This document shows positions 45,535 to 53,793 of a stretch of 64,000 nt of DNA, piece after piece. Position numbers and translations under genes: made by a program. Under the pieces are notes generated by a model that saw only the letters and a list, made by a program, of their open reading frames with translations, had not been told where the DNA came from and searched no databases. The stretch is from NCBI RefSeq assembly GCF_000223985.1, contig NZ_AFWV01000007.1:1-64000 (forward strand), given 5' to 3'. This stretch comes from Thiocapsa marina 5811 (lineage in GTDB: Bacteria; Pseudomonadota; Gammaproteobacteria; Chromatiales; Chromatiaceae). Position 1 is the stretch's first letter. The number at the start of each line of letters is the position of its first letter.

Positions 45535-46533
45535 ATGAGCCCGCACACACTGCCGCTGAGCCGTCTAAGCCTGCGCTTCCGCTCCCCGGAGCGCGAGGCG
45601 GCCTATCGCCGCGCCCAGCTCGACGGCTCGCTGTGGTTGCTGCGCTGGGCACTGGGCCTCGGCGTGCTGGTGCAGCTCGCCTTCCTGCGCGTCGACTCCC
45701 TGGTGCTCGGCGAGCAGGCCGCAACCCTCTGGGCGGCCCGTTTCGGGGTGAGCATCCCGGTCGGCGTCGTCGCGTTCGTGCTGAGCTTTCATCCCGGGTT
45801 TGCGGCCATCGATCAGCCGGTCGCCGCCGCAGTCGTGCTGGTCAACGGTCTGACAACCGCGCTGGCCAATCTGCTGTTCGATGCCGGTGCGACCATGTAT
45901 TTCGTCCCCGGCACCGTTGTCGTCGCCATGTACGGCTATGTGCTACTTGGCCTCCGCTTCGCCTGGGCCGCACCGCTGGTCGGCGGCATCGGCGTCCTGA
46001 ACCTGCTGACCTTGTGGGCGCTTGATACCCCCGCGGTCCTGATGGCCAAGGCGGTCTACATGCTCGTCATCTCGACCGGCATCCTGACGGTCGGTGCCTA
46101 CCGCATGGAGCTGACCAGCCGCATGGAGCACTACACGGCGGAGAAGCTGCTCGCCCGAGAGCGCCATGCGCGCGAGACCGAGGCGGCGCGCATCGACTGG
46201 CTCGAGAACCTCGCCCACTTCCTGCGCCACGAGCTGTGCAACAGCGTCACCGGCGTGCGCACCTCGCTCCATCTGCTGGAACGGCACACGCCCCCCGACG
46301 AGCGCAACGGCGTCTATTCTGGGTCAGGCTCAGCCGCAGCCGCTTGTCGTTCTGGCTCGCGCTGTAGGTTTCGAGGTCGATGGCCAGGTCGCCGCGGCAC
46401 AGTGCCTCGCCGCTTGCACCGCGCTCGACCGAGCCGCAGTCGCCCGCGACTCCCCCAACCGGGACGGGGTTTGCAACCCCGTCCCGTACGTTTGGGGACG
46501 TACGAAAAACGCTGGGCCGAAAGGCGCGAGTAA
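45535..46533 (+). pseudogene. sensor histidine kinase, truncated after dimerisation helix
   Basis: The N-terminal part has about six membrane helices (WALGLGVLVQLAFL, VSIPVGVVAFVLSF, FVPGTVVVAMYGYVLLGLRF, among others), a MASE-like sensor. A coiled linker and a HisKA-like helix follow, with His232 in AHFLRHELCNSVTGVRTSLH. Homology stops near 46316 (PPDERNGVY). The frame runs on for about 70 Arg/Pro-rich residues of unrelated sequence to 46533. No HATPase domain follows. From 46321 to about 46440 the opposite strand reads as a convincing coding fragment (VERGASGEALCRGDLAIDL), so a foreign segment joined here. Inactive as a kinase. Confidence 0.7.
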
Positions 46534-46613
46534 ACGCCGAGATGTTCCGGACGGGGCGAGTGCCCCGTCCGAGCGAAATGCGAATGATCGAGGACCGCGA
46601 TAGGAGTCAGCGC

Positions 46614-46883
46614 ATGGTCAGTGTCCGTCCCGCGTGCCCGGCCGGCGCCGAGCACCTGCCGCAGCCCGTACGGACCGACCCGCTACTATGGGCCGCGCTC
46701 GCCCTGGCCGTGCTGGGTCTGGTCATGACCACCTCCGTGGACGTGGAACGGGGCGCGTTGCGCGACCCCAACATTTCACGCGCCGCGCCGTCGTTGGGGT
46801 GCGCTGCGCTGACCCCGACCGACGTCAATCGCTCGGAATCGGGATGTGTTGGACCGGCAGGCCCTGAGCCTTCGCGGCCTTGA
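46614..46883 (+). pseudogene. FtsW N-terminal fragment
   Basis: From an ATG at 46614 with AGGAG eight bases ahead, the frame reads a polar N-terminus, then TDPLLWAALALAVLGLVMTT and SVDVERG, which resembles the cytoplasmic tail and first membrane helix of FtsW (SEDS peptidoglycan polymerase). The match ends near 46750 where a palindromic repeat begins. The remainder to 46883 is unrelated. A full ftsW is expected elsewhere in the dcw cluster, so this looks like a partial copy that kept its ribosome binding site. Confidence 0.45.
46748..46820 (+). repeat. paired palindrome, ACCCCGACC type, degenerate
   Basis: The left unit (about 46748-46773, ending GACCCCAAC) is degenerate. The right unit (46793-46820) has GTTGGGGT opposed to GACCCCGACC around GCGCTGCGCT. 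It abuts the FtsW fragment. Confidence 0.6.
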
Positions 46884-47229
46884 CGAACCGCTGGTCGAAG
46901 GTGAGCAATCGGTCGACGCCGGTGGCGAGGGCGAGATGCAGGGCGTCGGCAAAATCCATCCCGGACTCGTACCAGGACAGGGCCTTCGCGACGTCGTCTG
47001 CCTTCTCGATCTGGACATTGGCGAGTCCAAGCACCTGCAACAGCGACCGATGGATGGTCTCCGGAGGCAGATCGTAGGCGGCCCGCAGCACCCACTCGAG
47101 CTCAAGCAGGACCGTGTGGGGCAGGAGGATCACGTCCGGGCCGGCGAGCACGGTCATCGCCTTGCGGGCTTGCTCGACGTCGTCGTTGGTCAGATACCGC
47201 ACCAGAACATTGGTATCCACTGCGATCAT
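46825..47229 (-). CDS. vapC: VapC-type PIN-domain toxin
   Basis: A 134-residue PIN-domain ribonuclease toxin. Acidic active-site residues are seen in MIAVDTNVLVRYLTNDD, HTVLLELEWVLRA, SGMDFADALHLALATG and LLTFDQRFVKAA. The ATG at 47229 overlaps the antitoxin stop (ATGA); a longer upstream start would enter the antitoxin gene. The pair is complete and likely functional, unlike the vapC remnant at 3.3 kb, which shares the same first strand (AVDTNV). Confidence 0.93.
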   Translation of the reverse strand: MIAVDTNVLVRYLTNDDVEQARKAMTVLAGPDVILLPHTVLLELEWVLRAAYDLPPETIHRSLLQVLGLANVQIEKADDVAKALSWYESGMDFADALHLALATGVDRLLTFDQRFVKAAKAQGLPVQHIPIPSD

Positions 47230-47495
47230 CGGGAGCTGCCCCGTGTCCACTCGCGCCGCAGGTTGTCACCGATGGCCGCGTCCATCTCCTCGGGAGTCTT
47301 CGCCGGCCCGCGGTATCCCGTGCAGCCCAGCCCGTCCTCCAATCGCGTCCGCGGGAACGGCTTTGCCGCGCGCAGCACCAGGACATCGCCACGATCCTCG
47401 ATGACCAGCTCGGTGCCGGGCTCCCAGTGGTGGCGCGCACGGATCGCTCGCGGAATGACGATCTGACCCTTGGTGGACAGGCGGAGGGTTTCCAT
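47226..47495 (-). CDS. vapB: AbrB/MazE-type antitoxin (VapB)
   Basis: An 89-residue antitoxin with an N-terminal SpoVT/AbrB swapped-hairpin DNA-binding domain (LRLSTKGQIVIPRAIRARHH, TELVIEDRGDVLVLRA). The C-terminal tail should wrap the VapC toxin (EDGLGCTGYRGPAKTPEEMD). It represses its own operon in such modules. The start ATG at 47495 matches the family N-terminus. Its stop overlaps vapC by four bases. Confidence 0.92.
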   Translation of the reverse strand: METLRLSTKGQIVIPRAIRARHHWEPGTELVIEDRGDVLVLRAAKPFPRTRLEDGLGCTGYRGPAKTPEEMDAAIGDNLRREWTRGSSR

Positions 47496-47794
47496 GGCGA
47501 CAACAACGGTAAGACGCAGTAAGCCAAGGCTAGCAGGGCCCGCGGAACCGAGTCAAATCCGCGCCTTGGCGTCCGTGACCCGTTCACCCACCGGCAGCCG
47601 GCGCCGCGCTCGGTGCGGATGGCGGTGGGCTCAGGTCGATCCTCCGGCCGCGTTCATCATTCGTCATTAATCGTCACGCTTCATGCGGGCAATGTCATGG
47701 ATTCGAGGCTTGACTCCGGATCAAGATCCGCAGGGGTGTGCGTGCCCCGCTGACCGCGGTTTCACCGAATACACCGGCAAAAGGAGCCAGAGCG
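47496..47794. other. intergenic region between vapB and small secreted peptide
   Basis: No gene. The vapBC promoter should lie in the first 80 bp. A strong ribosome binding site AAGGAG at 47780-47785 serves the following peptide gene. Nothing else recognised. Confidence 0.45.
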
Positions 47795-47983
47795 ATGAAG
47801 ACGACGATGACCTGTATGGCCGCGGCCGTGATCGCCTGGGCAACGAGCGGGGTGGCTTCGGGTTGCTACAACGGCAGCAGTTGCGACAACACCGAGGCGC
47901 CGGCCGAGGCGCGGGCGGTGATTGCGTGCACCTACGAATGCAACACCGACACCCCGCCCGAGACCGACGCTAAGACCGGATGA
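47795..47983 (+). CDS. small secreted cysteine-rich peptide, unknown function
   Basis: A 62-residue product with an N-terminal signal peptide (KTTMTCMAAAVIAWATSGVA|SG) and a mature part of about 40 residues. The mature part holds four Cys in the pattern CX5C-X14-CX3C (CYNGSSC ... CTYEC), with an acidic, Thr/Pro-rich tail. Two disulfides are likely in the periplasm. AAGGAG lies 9-10 bases before the ATG, and a strong terminator follows at 48012, so it is a compact independent transcription unit. I recognise no family. It could be a toxin-like, metal-binding or envelope-stress peptide; no function should be assumed. Confidence 0.65.
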   Translation: MKTTMTCMAAAVIAWATSGVASGCYNGSSCDNTEAPAEARAVIACTYECNTDTPPETDAKTG

Positions 47984-48011
47984 TCGCCGGGCCTGCCGGC
48001 ATTGGCGATCA

Positions 48012-48035
48012 CGGGGGCTTCGGCCCCCTTTTCTT
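48012..48035 (+). terminator. Rho-independent terminator of the small peptide gene
   Basis: GGGGGC-TTCG-GCCCCC hairpin followed by TTTTCTTT, about 30 bp after the stop. A degenerate copy, GGGGGC-TTCG-GTCCC then TATTCT, lies at 48205. Confidence 0.88.
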
Positions 48036-48099
48036 TGCCCGGCATGTCCGCGGATGGCGCCGCCACCTGGTCCGCGGTCTGCCTTCATCCCGCTATGGG

Positions 48100-48177
48100 G
48101 TAGGTTGGGGTGAGGTACGAACCCCAACATCTCCCGCCGTCGCCGAATCGTTGGGGTTCGCGATGCTCACCCCAACC
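48100..48177. repeat. paired palindrome, CCCCAAC type
   Basis: Left unit 48100-48128 has stem GTTGGGGT/AACCCCAAC around GAGGTACG. Right unit 48150-48177 has GTTGGGGT/ACCCCAAC around TCGCGATGCTC. They are 21 bp apart. It keeps the arrangement of the other families with new stem sequence. Confidence 0.88.
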
Positions 48178-48311
48178 GACACCAGCCGCGGAAATCGGCG
48201 ATCACGGGGGCTTCGGTCCCTATTCTATGCCCGGCGCGTGCGCTGTCACATTCCGTCCGTCCAGAAGACGTCCAACGCCGATCGGCCTGATGGCCTGAAC
48301 AGGCGCTCGCC

Positions 48312-49251
48312 TCAGCGCGACAGGACCAGATCGGCCCAGACGCCGTAGTGGTCGGACGGCGGGTTCGTTTGCCCCGTCAAGCCGACCGCGATGGGGACCA
48401 GCCGTCGGGAGCCGAGGATGCGGTCGAGCCGCCGGCTCGGCTCCGCCGCGAAGGCGTGCTCGCGGGCCAAGGGGTTCGTCTCCAGGTCGTAGCTGTAGCC
48501 CGGCCCGCCCGGGCGCAGCCGGGTCCAGGCATCGGTCCAGCCGGCGAGATGGGCTGTCTCTGGGTCCTGATCGCCGACGTTGAAATCGCCCAGCCAGAGC
48601 GTGAGCCCCCGGTGGGGCAGGCGCTCCTGGATGAAGGCGATCTGCGCCTTTCGCGCAACCTGGTCCTCCAGTAAGCTCTCCAGGTGCGTGGTGGCCACCA
48701 CCAAGGGCTCGGTCCCCGGGTCGAGTGAGGCGAAGAGGACGTAGCGCCCCGAGGCGCTCGGCAGCTTGCGGTAGGCGATCTTCGCGAACGGATAGCGCGA
48801 CAGCACGAGCAAACCGCCGGGCGGCGCCTCCGATCCCTCGACGCTGACGTGGTAGCCGGCCCAGTCGGCATCTTCGGCGAGGACCTCCATGAACCCGGCC
48901 GTGACCTCCTGCAACGCGACGATGTCCGGGTCCAGCGCCTTCGCTTGCCGCAGCAGTGTATGCGCTCGTGCCGTGCTCGCGGTCTCGAGCACAAGGCCGA
49001 GCAGCCGCTCGAGCGGGGGAAGGCTCGAGCACGTTCCAGGTTAGTACCCGGATCGCTTGCGCGGTTGGGTCGGCGGCGCGGGGCAGGGGCGCGTCAGCCG
49101 GTACGTTGTCTGGGGCATGGGCGCCGAGACAGAGTAACGCCAGCATCCAATGCAGCCAGCGCCTGACCGGTCTCCGGCGGAGGCGTTCGGCAAGATCCGC
49201 GCGCCGCCTTCCGAGATCGTCCCGAGAACTCCGCAGCGCGATGGCATTCAC
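48312..49251 (-). pseudogene. endonuclease/exonuclease/phosphatase-family protein with a frameshift
   Basis: Two frames give one EEP-superfamily protein. The first (49251 to about 49017) has a hydrophobic segment (LHWMLALLCLGAHA) and IRVLTWNVLEP with the metal-binding Asn. The second (about 49016 to 48312) has ALDPDIVALQEVTAG with the catalytic Glu, TTHLESL, LWLGDFNVGDQDPE and PSDHYGVWADLVL. Removing one base from the run of five G (plus strand 49015-49019) joins the frames cleanly. It is either a real mutation or a sequencing error in a homopolymer. The start overlaps the stop of the GH17-like gene. It is likely a secreted or membrane-anchored phosphodiesterase if functional. Confidence 0.8.
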
Positions 49252-51338
49252 GGCCGCGCTGCGTTCTCCGCGGATGTCGCCTGCGGCGTCCGGAGAAACG
49301 CGCGCGCCGTGCGGCTGAAGTCGAACCCCGGCAGCTTGGGGTAGAGGTGGCCCGAGAACTGGGGCGCCCAGCGGGGCGTTTCGCCGTTTGCCCGGGCCGG
49401 TAGTGGGTCGACGAGCTTCGCCCCGGGTTTGATCGGACGCTCGGGCGTTGCCGAGAACCCGGCCACGCCGGTATAGCCGAAGATGCCGTAGAAGGCCTCG
49501 GCCCCGTAGCTCCCCGACGGACTCAGGGTGGCGGCCCTGCGCGCCGGGCCGGGGGGCGGTGGGTTCTGGTCGGACTTATGCGGCTCGTCGAAGGCCTCGA
49601 AGGCGTGGATCTGAACGCCTTGCTCGCGCGACCATCGGAACGCGGCGCTCAGGAAGGCGGCGCTCAGCCGATCGTTGAAATAGGTCTGGACGATGTCGAT
49701 TCCCGGCTTGCCGATCCGGCTGTCGGCATCGTCGAGATGCTCGGCGATGCGTGCGAATGCCGAGCCGGGTGGTGCCGCTCGCTCGCCGGCGGCGGCGCCC
49801 GGGAGGTTGAAGGCGATGCCGTCGGTGGGGTGACCGATCTCGCCGATCATGAGGTCGATCGCCTTGCCGTCGGCGAGCCCGGCGATCGTCGCTTCGAGTC
49901 GGCGCCACTGGATCGAGAGCTCGCCGCGCTCCGGATCGAAGAAGACGTCCCAATTCCCGGTGATGCGGGCCTGTTCCACCGCCTCGGGGCTCGGATAGAT
50001 GTTCTCCATGAGCACGTCCGTCACGCCGATCAGCTCGCGGACGTCTTGCGTGAATTGGCGAACCGCCGGATCGGTCGCGTCCGCGTCGACACTCCGAAAA
50101 CGGCGGCCGCGCACGCCGACGGTCAGCGTGAGCCCCTCGAAGTCACCGCCCGGTGCCATCTGCGCCCGAGCGAAACGCACCATCTCGGTCACCTGCCGGG
50201 TCGGGGTCATCCGCGCGTCGCTCGATACGACGGGCTCGGCGTACTCGTTGGAGAGGATCAGGTGGGTGACGGTGCCGGGATGGCGGTCGTTGGCGGTCTG
50301 TGCCTGGGCGAGTGCGGAGCGGATGGCGAAGCGCATCCGCGGGTTGACCAGAGTGCCGTCGACGGCGACGTTCGGCACACCTTGCTTGATCGTGAGGAGG
50401 GTCTTGCCGGCGCGGGCGTTGATCTCGGCGGCGGCAAGGGAGACTTGCGCATTGGCGTCGCCGAGGAAGAAGCCGGGATTCAGCACCGCTCCGGGGTCGC
50501 TGCGCAGTGCCGGCGCGAAGACGCGCAGATGCACCGCTTGCAGTGCCAGGTCGTGCCCCGCCGTGCCGGTGCTCTCGACGATGACCCCGTCCGGGTCCGG
50601 GGTGACGAAGCCGGCCTCGGGCGGGAAATAGAAGTACAGCTCGTCGATCGTGCGCCGGGTGGTCGGGCTGCCGGCGTCCTCGGCGAAGACGTCGACCTGG
50701 TTCTCGGCCCATACCGGCAGCACCACCATGTCCTCGCCGTCGAGGCGGCGCCAATAGCCGACATCGAAGCCGGTACCGTAGGTCGCGAGCGTGAGGGGTG
50801 CCCCGTCGGCCTGTTTCGCGAGATAGTCGAGCTGGCGATAGACCGAGGCCCGGTGGTCGACGGTGGTCGCGGCGCGCGCTGTCGTGCCCTCGAAGAATTT
50901 GAAGTAGGTGCGGCTCCAATCGGCCGGACTGGCCTCGCGCAGTGCGGAGGGGTCGAGGTTCAAGATGCCTTGCGCCTCGATCCTGCTCAGGTGCCCGGCA
51001 CGATCGAAATGCAGTGCGACGCGCTGGCGGGCCATCCAGAGCCCGGGCGGGGTCTGCGTCATCGAGATGCCGCCGCGATAGCTGTTGAAGGCGGGCGTAT
51101 AGCGCCGCCCAGGTGCGAAGGGGTTGTCCCCCGATGCGCTCCATTGGCCGACATAGGGCTGATACGCAAGACCCATGACCGGGTGGTCGGATGCCGCATC
51201 GGCAGCCGCGGGGAATCCGCAGAGGTTCGCGGCGATCAAGGCCGCGGCGGCGACGAGCGCCGTTGATCCGCGAGCGCGGGTCGGGGGTTCTCGGGTGTGG
51301 TCTGGGCGGGGAGCCGGATGCGCGAGGGGCGGCTGCAT
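49248..51338 (-). CDS. exported GH17-like (clan GH-A) glycoside hydrolase
   Basis: A 696-residue protein with a signal peptide (ALVAAAALIAANLCGFPAAA) and a C-terminal TIM-barrel resembling GH17 beta-1,3-glucanases. The acid/base Asn-Glu pair is in HLILSNEYAEPV (Glu365), the nucleophile in LMIGEIGHPTDG (Glu500), and the IHAFEAFDEPHK segment at about 552 matches the GH17 FEAFDxPWK block. The N-terminal ~250 residues (YQPYVGQWSASGDNPF, with another beta-rich part) are of unclear fold. It probably cleaves or remodels a beta-glucan outside the cytoplasm; the substrate is inferred. It lies 4 bp after smr and overlaps the EEP gene. Confidence 0.68.
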   Translation of the reverse strand: MQPPLAHPAPRPDHTREPPTRARGSTALVAAAALIAANLCGFPAAADAASDHPVMGLAYQPYVGQWSASGDNPFAPGRRYTPAFNSYRGGISMTQTPPGLWMARQRVALHFDRAGHLSRIEAQGILNLDPSALREASPADWSRTYFKFFEGTTARAATTVDHRASVYRQLDYLAKQADGAPLTLATYGTGFDVGYWRRLDGEDMVVLPVWAENQVDVFAEDAGSPTTRRTIDELYFYFPPEAGFVTPDPDGVIVESTGTAGHDLALQAVHLRVFAPALRSDPGAVLNPGFFLGDANAQVSLAAAEINARAGKTLLTIKQGVPNVAVDGTLVNPRMRFAIRSALAQAQTANDRHPGTVTHLILSNEYAEPVVSSDARMTPTRQVTEMVRFARAQMAPGGDFEGLTLTVGVRGRRFRSVDADATDPAVRQFTQDVRELIGVTDVLMENIYPSPEAVEQARITGNWDVFFDPERGELSIQWRRLEATIAGLADGKAIDLMIGEIGHPTDGIAFNLPGAAAGERAAPPGSAFARIAEHLDDADSRIGKPGIDIVQTYFNDRLSAAFLSAAFRWSREQGVQIHAFEAFDEPHKSDQNPPPPGPARRAATLSPSGSYGAEAFYGIFGYTGVAGFSATPERPIKPGAKLVDPLPARANGETPRWAPQFSGHLYPKLPGFDFSRTARAFLRTPQATSAENAARP

Positions 51339-51342
51339 CGGG

Positions 51343-51900
51343 TCAAGGCGTCCGGCTCGACTTGCTTGGATTGCTTGGATTGCGCAACAAGATGTAGACG
51401 GCGCCGGTGCCGCCGTCGCGTCGGGTCGCGGAGCAGAAGGCCAGCACCTCCTCGTGCAGCCTCAGCCAATAGTTGACCTTTTGTTTGAGGACCGGTTGTT
51501 GGCCGGCCGAGCGATAGCCTTTGCCGTGGACGATCAGGGCGCAGCGCACGCGGCGTCGCGCGCATTCGGCGAGAAACTCGGCAAGGAGCCCGCGGGCCTG
51601 CTCGACGCGCAATCCGTGCAGATCGAGCTCGAGTCCGACCTCGATGCCGCCGCGTTGCAGCTCGGACATCAGGCGTCTCTGGACGCCGGGTCGGGCGAAC
51701 AGCAGAAACTCATGAGTCTCGACCTCCGACTCGGACAACAGCGGGACGCCTTGCCCCTCCGGCAGCTCGACCGGGCGCGGACGCGGGATGGGCGGCGGTT
51801 TGCGGCGTTCATGCTCGACCCGGTCGTGCGCGACGGGCTCGGCGTCCTGAACATGCTCGCGAAACAACGCCAAATCAGCTTCTTGGATTTGTTTCTTCAT
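51343..51900 (-). CDS. Smr-domain protein (SmrA/SmrB-like endonuclease)
   Basis: A 185-residue protein. A basic Pro-rich N-terminal half is followed by a C-terminal Smr domain (about 95-180) with the nuclease signatures DLHGLRVEQARGLLAEFLAE and ALIVHGKGYRSAGQQPVLKQ, ending in GTGAVYILLR. SmrB-like proteins cleave mRNA at collided ribosomes in E. coli (known for that member). The ATG at 51900 gives MKKQIQEADLALFREHV, the usual start of the subfamily. It is the first gene of a minus-strand unit with the GH17-like and EEP genes. Confidence 0.88.
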   Translation of the reverse strand: MKKQIQEADLALFREHVQDAEPVAHDRVEHERRKPPPIPRPRPVELPEGQGVPLLSESEVETHEFLLFARPGVQRRLMSELQRGGIEVGLELDLHGLRVEQARGLLAEFLAECARRRVRCALIVHGKGYRSAGQQPVLKQKVNYWLRLHEEVLAFCSATRRDGGTGAVYILLRNPSNPSKSSRTP

Positions 51901-52215
51901 GTCTGGACAGGTTATCGTTGCACTCCGACGGATGGCGTCGCCTGCAGGCCAGGCTTGGGACAGTCCCCAAGACAGTCCGTGGCGGCGAACGTCCGCATGC
52001 ATGACCACGACGGCGTCTGCCGGGTCGCTCTCGAGCGTTCTGATGGGCTTGCGTCGAGTCGTCGTTCGGCCTCGCAGTATAGCAGCGCCGCTTGGTTGAG
52101 GCGGACCGAGGCGCGCCGGGTGCCGGTTCGGGTGCTTTTGAGTATGATCCGGGCGACCCCGATTCGGTGGGCCCTGGAGAGGTATCGGTTTTCTACGGAC
52201 GCGGTTTAGGACGAC
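51901..52215. other. divergent intergenic region between smr and surE
   Basis: No gene. It should hold promoters for smr (minus) and surE (plus). AT-rich elements such as CAGTATAGC near 52076 and TTTTGAGTATGATC near 52136 could be -10 type sequences for surE. No palindromic repeat occurs here. Confidence 0.4.
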
Positions 52216-52965
52216 ATGAAGATTCTCGTGAGTAACGACGACGGTTATCAGTCGCCCGGTCTGGTCAAGCTGGCCGATGCCCTTGGGTCCCTCGGGGATG
52301 TTCTCGTCGTGGCGCCCGAGCGCGACCGCAGCGGTGCCAGCAACTCCTTGACGTTGGATGTGCCGCTGCGGGCGACCCGGATGGCGAATGGCTACATCCG
52401 GGTCGACGGGACCCCGACGGATTGCGTCCACCTGGCATTGACCGGCCTGGTGGATGTCGATCCCGATATCGTGGTGGCCGGGATCAATCACGGGCCGAAT
52501 CTCGGCGACGACGTGCTCTACTCGGGGACCGTTGCGGCGGCCACCGAGGGGCGGTTTCTCGGCCTGCCCGCCATCGCGGTGTCCATGTACGCGCACGAGC
52601 CGCAGCACCTGGAAACCGGTGCGGCGGTTGCGGTCGAGCTCGTCACCCGCTTGCGGGAGGCCCCGCTCGAATCCACCATCATCCTGAACGTCAATGTGCC
52701 GGATGTTCCGTACGACCGGATCAAGGGGTTCGTCTCGACCCGTTTGGGGCATCGGCATAAGGCCGAGGCCGTCGTCCCCGCGCTCGATCCGCGCGGGCGT
52801 CGCATCTACTGGGTCGGACCCGCCGGTCCGGAGCAGGACGCCGGGCCCGGTACCGATTTCTTCGCCGTGCGCAACGGTTTCGTCTCGATCACTCCTTTGC
52901 AGGTGGACCTGACGCGGCACAGCGCCTTGGAATCCGTTCGCCAGTGGTTGGATACGCGCCCTTGA
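52216..52965 (+). CDS. surE: 5'/3'-nucleotidase SurE
   Basis: A 249-residue metal-dependent nucleoside monophosphatase. The family N-terminus [15 protein letters not shown] carries the two Asp metal ligands. The loop [20 protein letters not shown] and the [19 protein letters not shown] segment are intact. It acts in stress survival and nucleotide scavenging. It is first in the conserved surE-pcm-nlpD-rpoS cluster, with pcm starting 29 bp after its stop. Confidence 0.96.
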   Translation: MKILVSNDDGYQSPGLVKLADALGSLGDVLVVAPERDRSGASNSLTLDVPLRATRMANGYIRVDGTPTDCVHLALTGLVDVDPDIVVAGINHGPNLGDDVLYSGTVAAATEGRFLGLPAIAVSMYAHEPQHLETGAAVAVELVTRLREAPLESTIILNVNVPDVPYDRIKGFVSTRLGHRHKAEAVVPALDPRGRRIYWVGPAGPEQDAGPGTDFFAVRNGFVSITPLQVDLTRHSALESVRQWLDTRP

Positions 52966-52994
52966 GCGCCGGGTCTGTCCACCAAGGGATCGGG

Positions 52995-53627
52995 ATGACC
53001 TCGCAGCGTACCCGCGCTCGTCTGATCCAGCGTCTGGAAGAGTCGGGGATCCGGATGCCGGAGCTCCTCGACGTGATCCGGCGATTGCCGCGTCATCTGT
53101 TCGTCGACGAGGCGCTGGCGAGCCGCGCCTACGAGGACTCGGCACTGCCGATCGGCCATGGTCAGACCATCTCTCAACCCTACACGGTCGCGCGGATGAC
53201 CCAGGCGTTGATGGAGCCATCCAAGCCCGATACCGTGCTCGAGATCGGTACCGGCTCCGGTTTTCAGACGGCCGTTCTGGCGTCGCTGGTGCGCCGGGTC
53301 TACAGCGTGGAGCGGATCGGGGCCTTGCTCGAGCGTGCTCGTGAGCGGCTGCGCCAGCTCGAATATCGCAACATCCGGTTTCGACATGACGACGGCGCTC
53401 TGGGTTGGCCCGAATATTCGCCCTTCGACGGCATTCTGGTCACGGCAGCGCCGCGCGGTGTGCCGCGGGCGCTTGCCGAGCAACTCGCGCTCGGGGGCGT
53501 CATGATCCTGCCCATCTGGGAGGGCGATGCTCAGGTGCTGCTGCGTGTCACGCGCACGCCGCAGGGCTTCGAGCAGGAGGTTCTCGAGTCGGTCAGTTTT
53601 GTACCGCTCGTTTCGGGGGTGTCTTGA
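52995..53627 (+). CDS. pcm: protein-L-isoaspartate O-methyltransferase
   Basis: A 210-residue SAM-dependent methyltransferase that repairs isoaspartyl residues in proteins. The SAM-binding motif is [20 protein letters not shown]; the substrate loop [18 protein letters not shown] and the [16 protein letters not shown] segment match the family. The ATG at 52995 is chosen for a standard length and N-terminus. Upstream in-frame codons would overlap surE by only a few bases and add an unmatched tail. Confidence 0.95.
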   Translation: MTSQRTRARLIQRLEESGIRMPELLDVIRRLPRHLFVDEALASRAYEDSALPIGHGQTISQPYTVARMTQALMEPSKPDTVLEIGTGSGFQTAVLASLVRRVYSVERIGALLERARERLRQLEYRNIRFRHDDGALGWPEYSPFDGILVTAAPRGVPRALAEQLALGGVMILPIWEGDAQVLLRVTRTPQGFEQEVLESVSFVPLVSGVS

Positions 53628-53793
53628 ATCTGGATTCAGCAGTCGATCGCTCGGAAAGGGTCCACGAACGAACAAAACAAGCTGACGAACGAATACCATT
53701 GCCGCGTCTGTTGTCGTTGCCGTGATCGCAATCGACAACGACAACGAATAGGTTCGCTGCCCCGCTTATTTCCGATAGGTTCCTGATCGCTGT

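Larger units (their letters stand above)
47984..48311. other. intergenic region with terminator, paired palindrome and a duplicated segment
   Basis: No gene. After the terminator at 48012 comes the palindrome pair at 48100. A 45-bp stretch from about 48194 then repeats the terminator region (CGGCGATCACGGGGGCTTCG) in degenerate form. The EEP-hydrolase gene ends at 48312 on the other strand. Confidence 0.5.
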
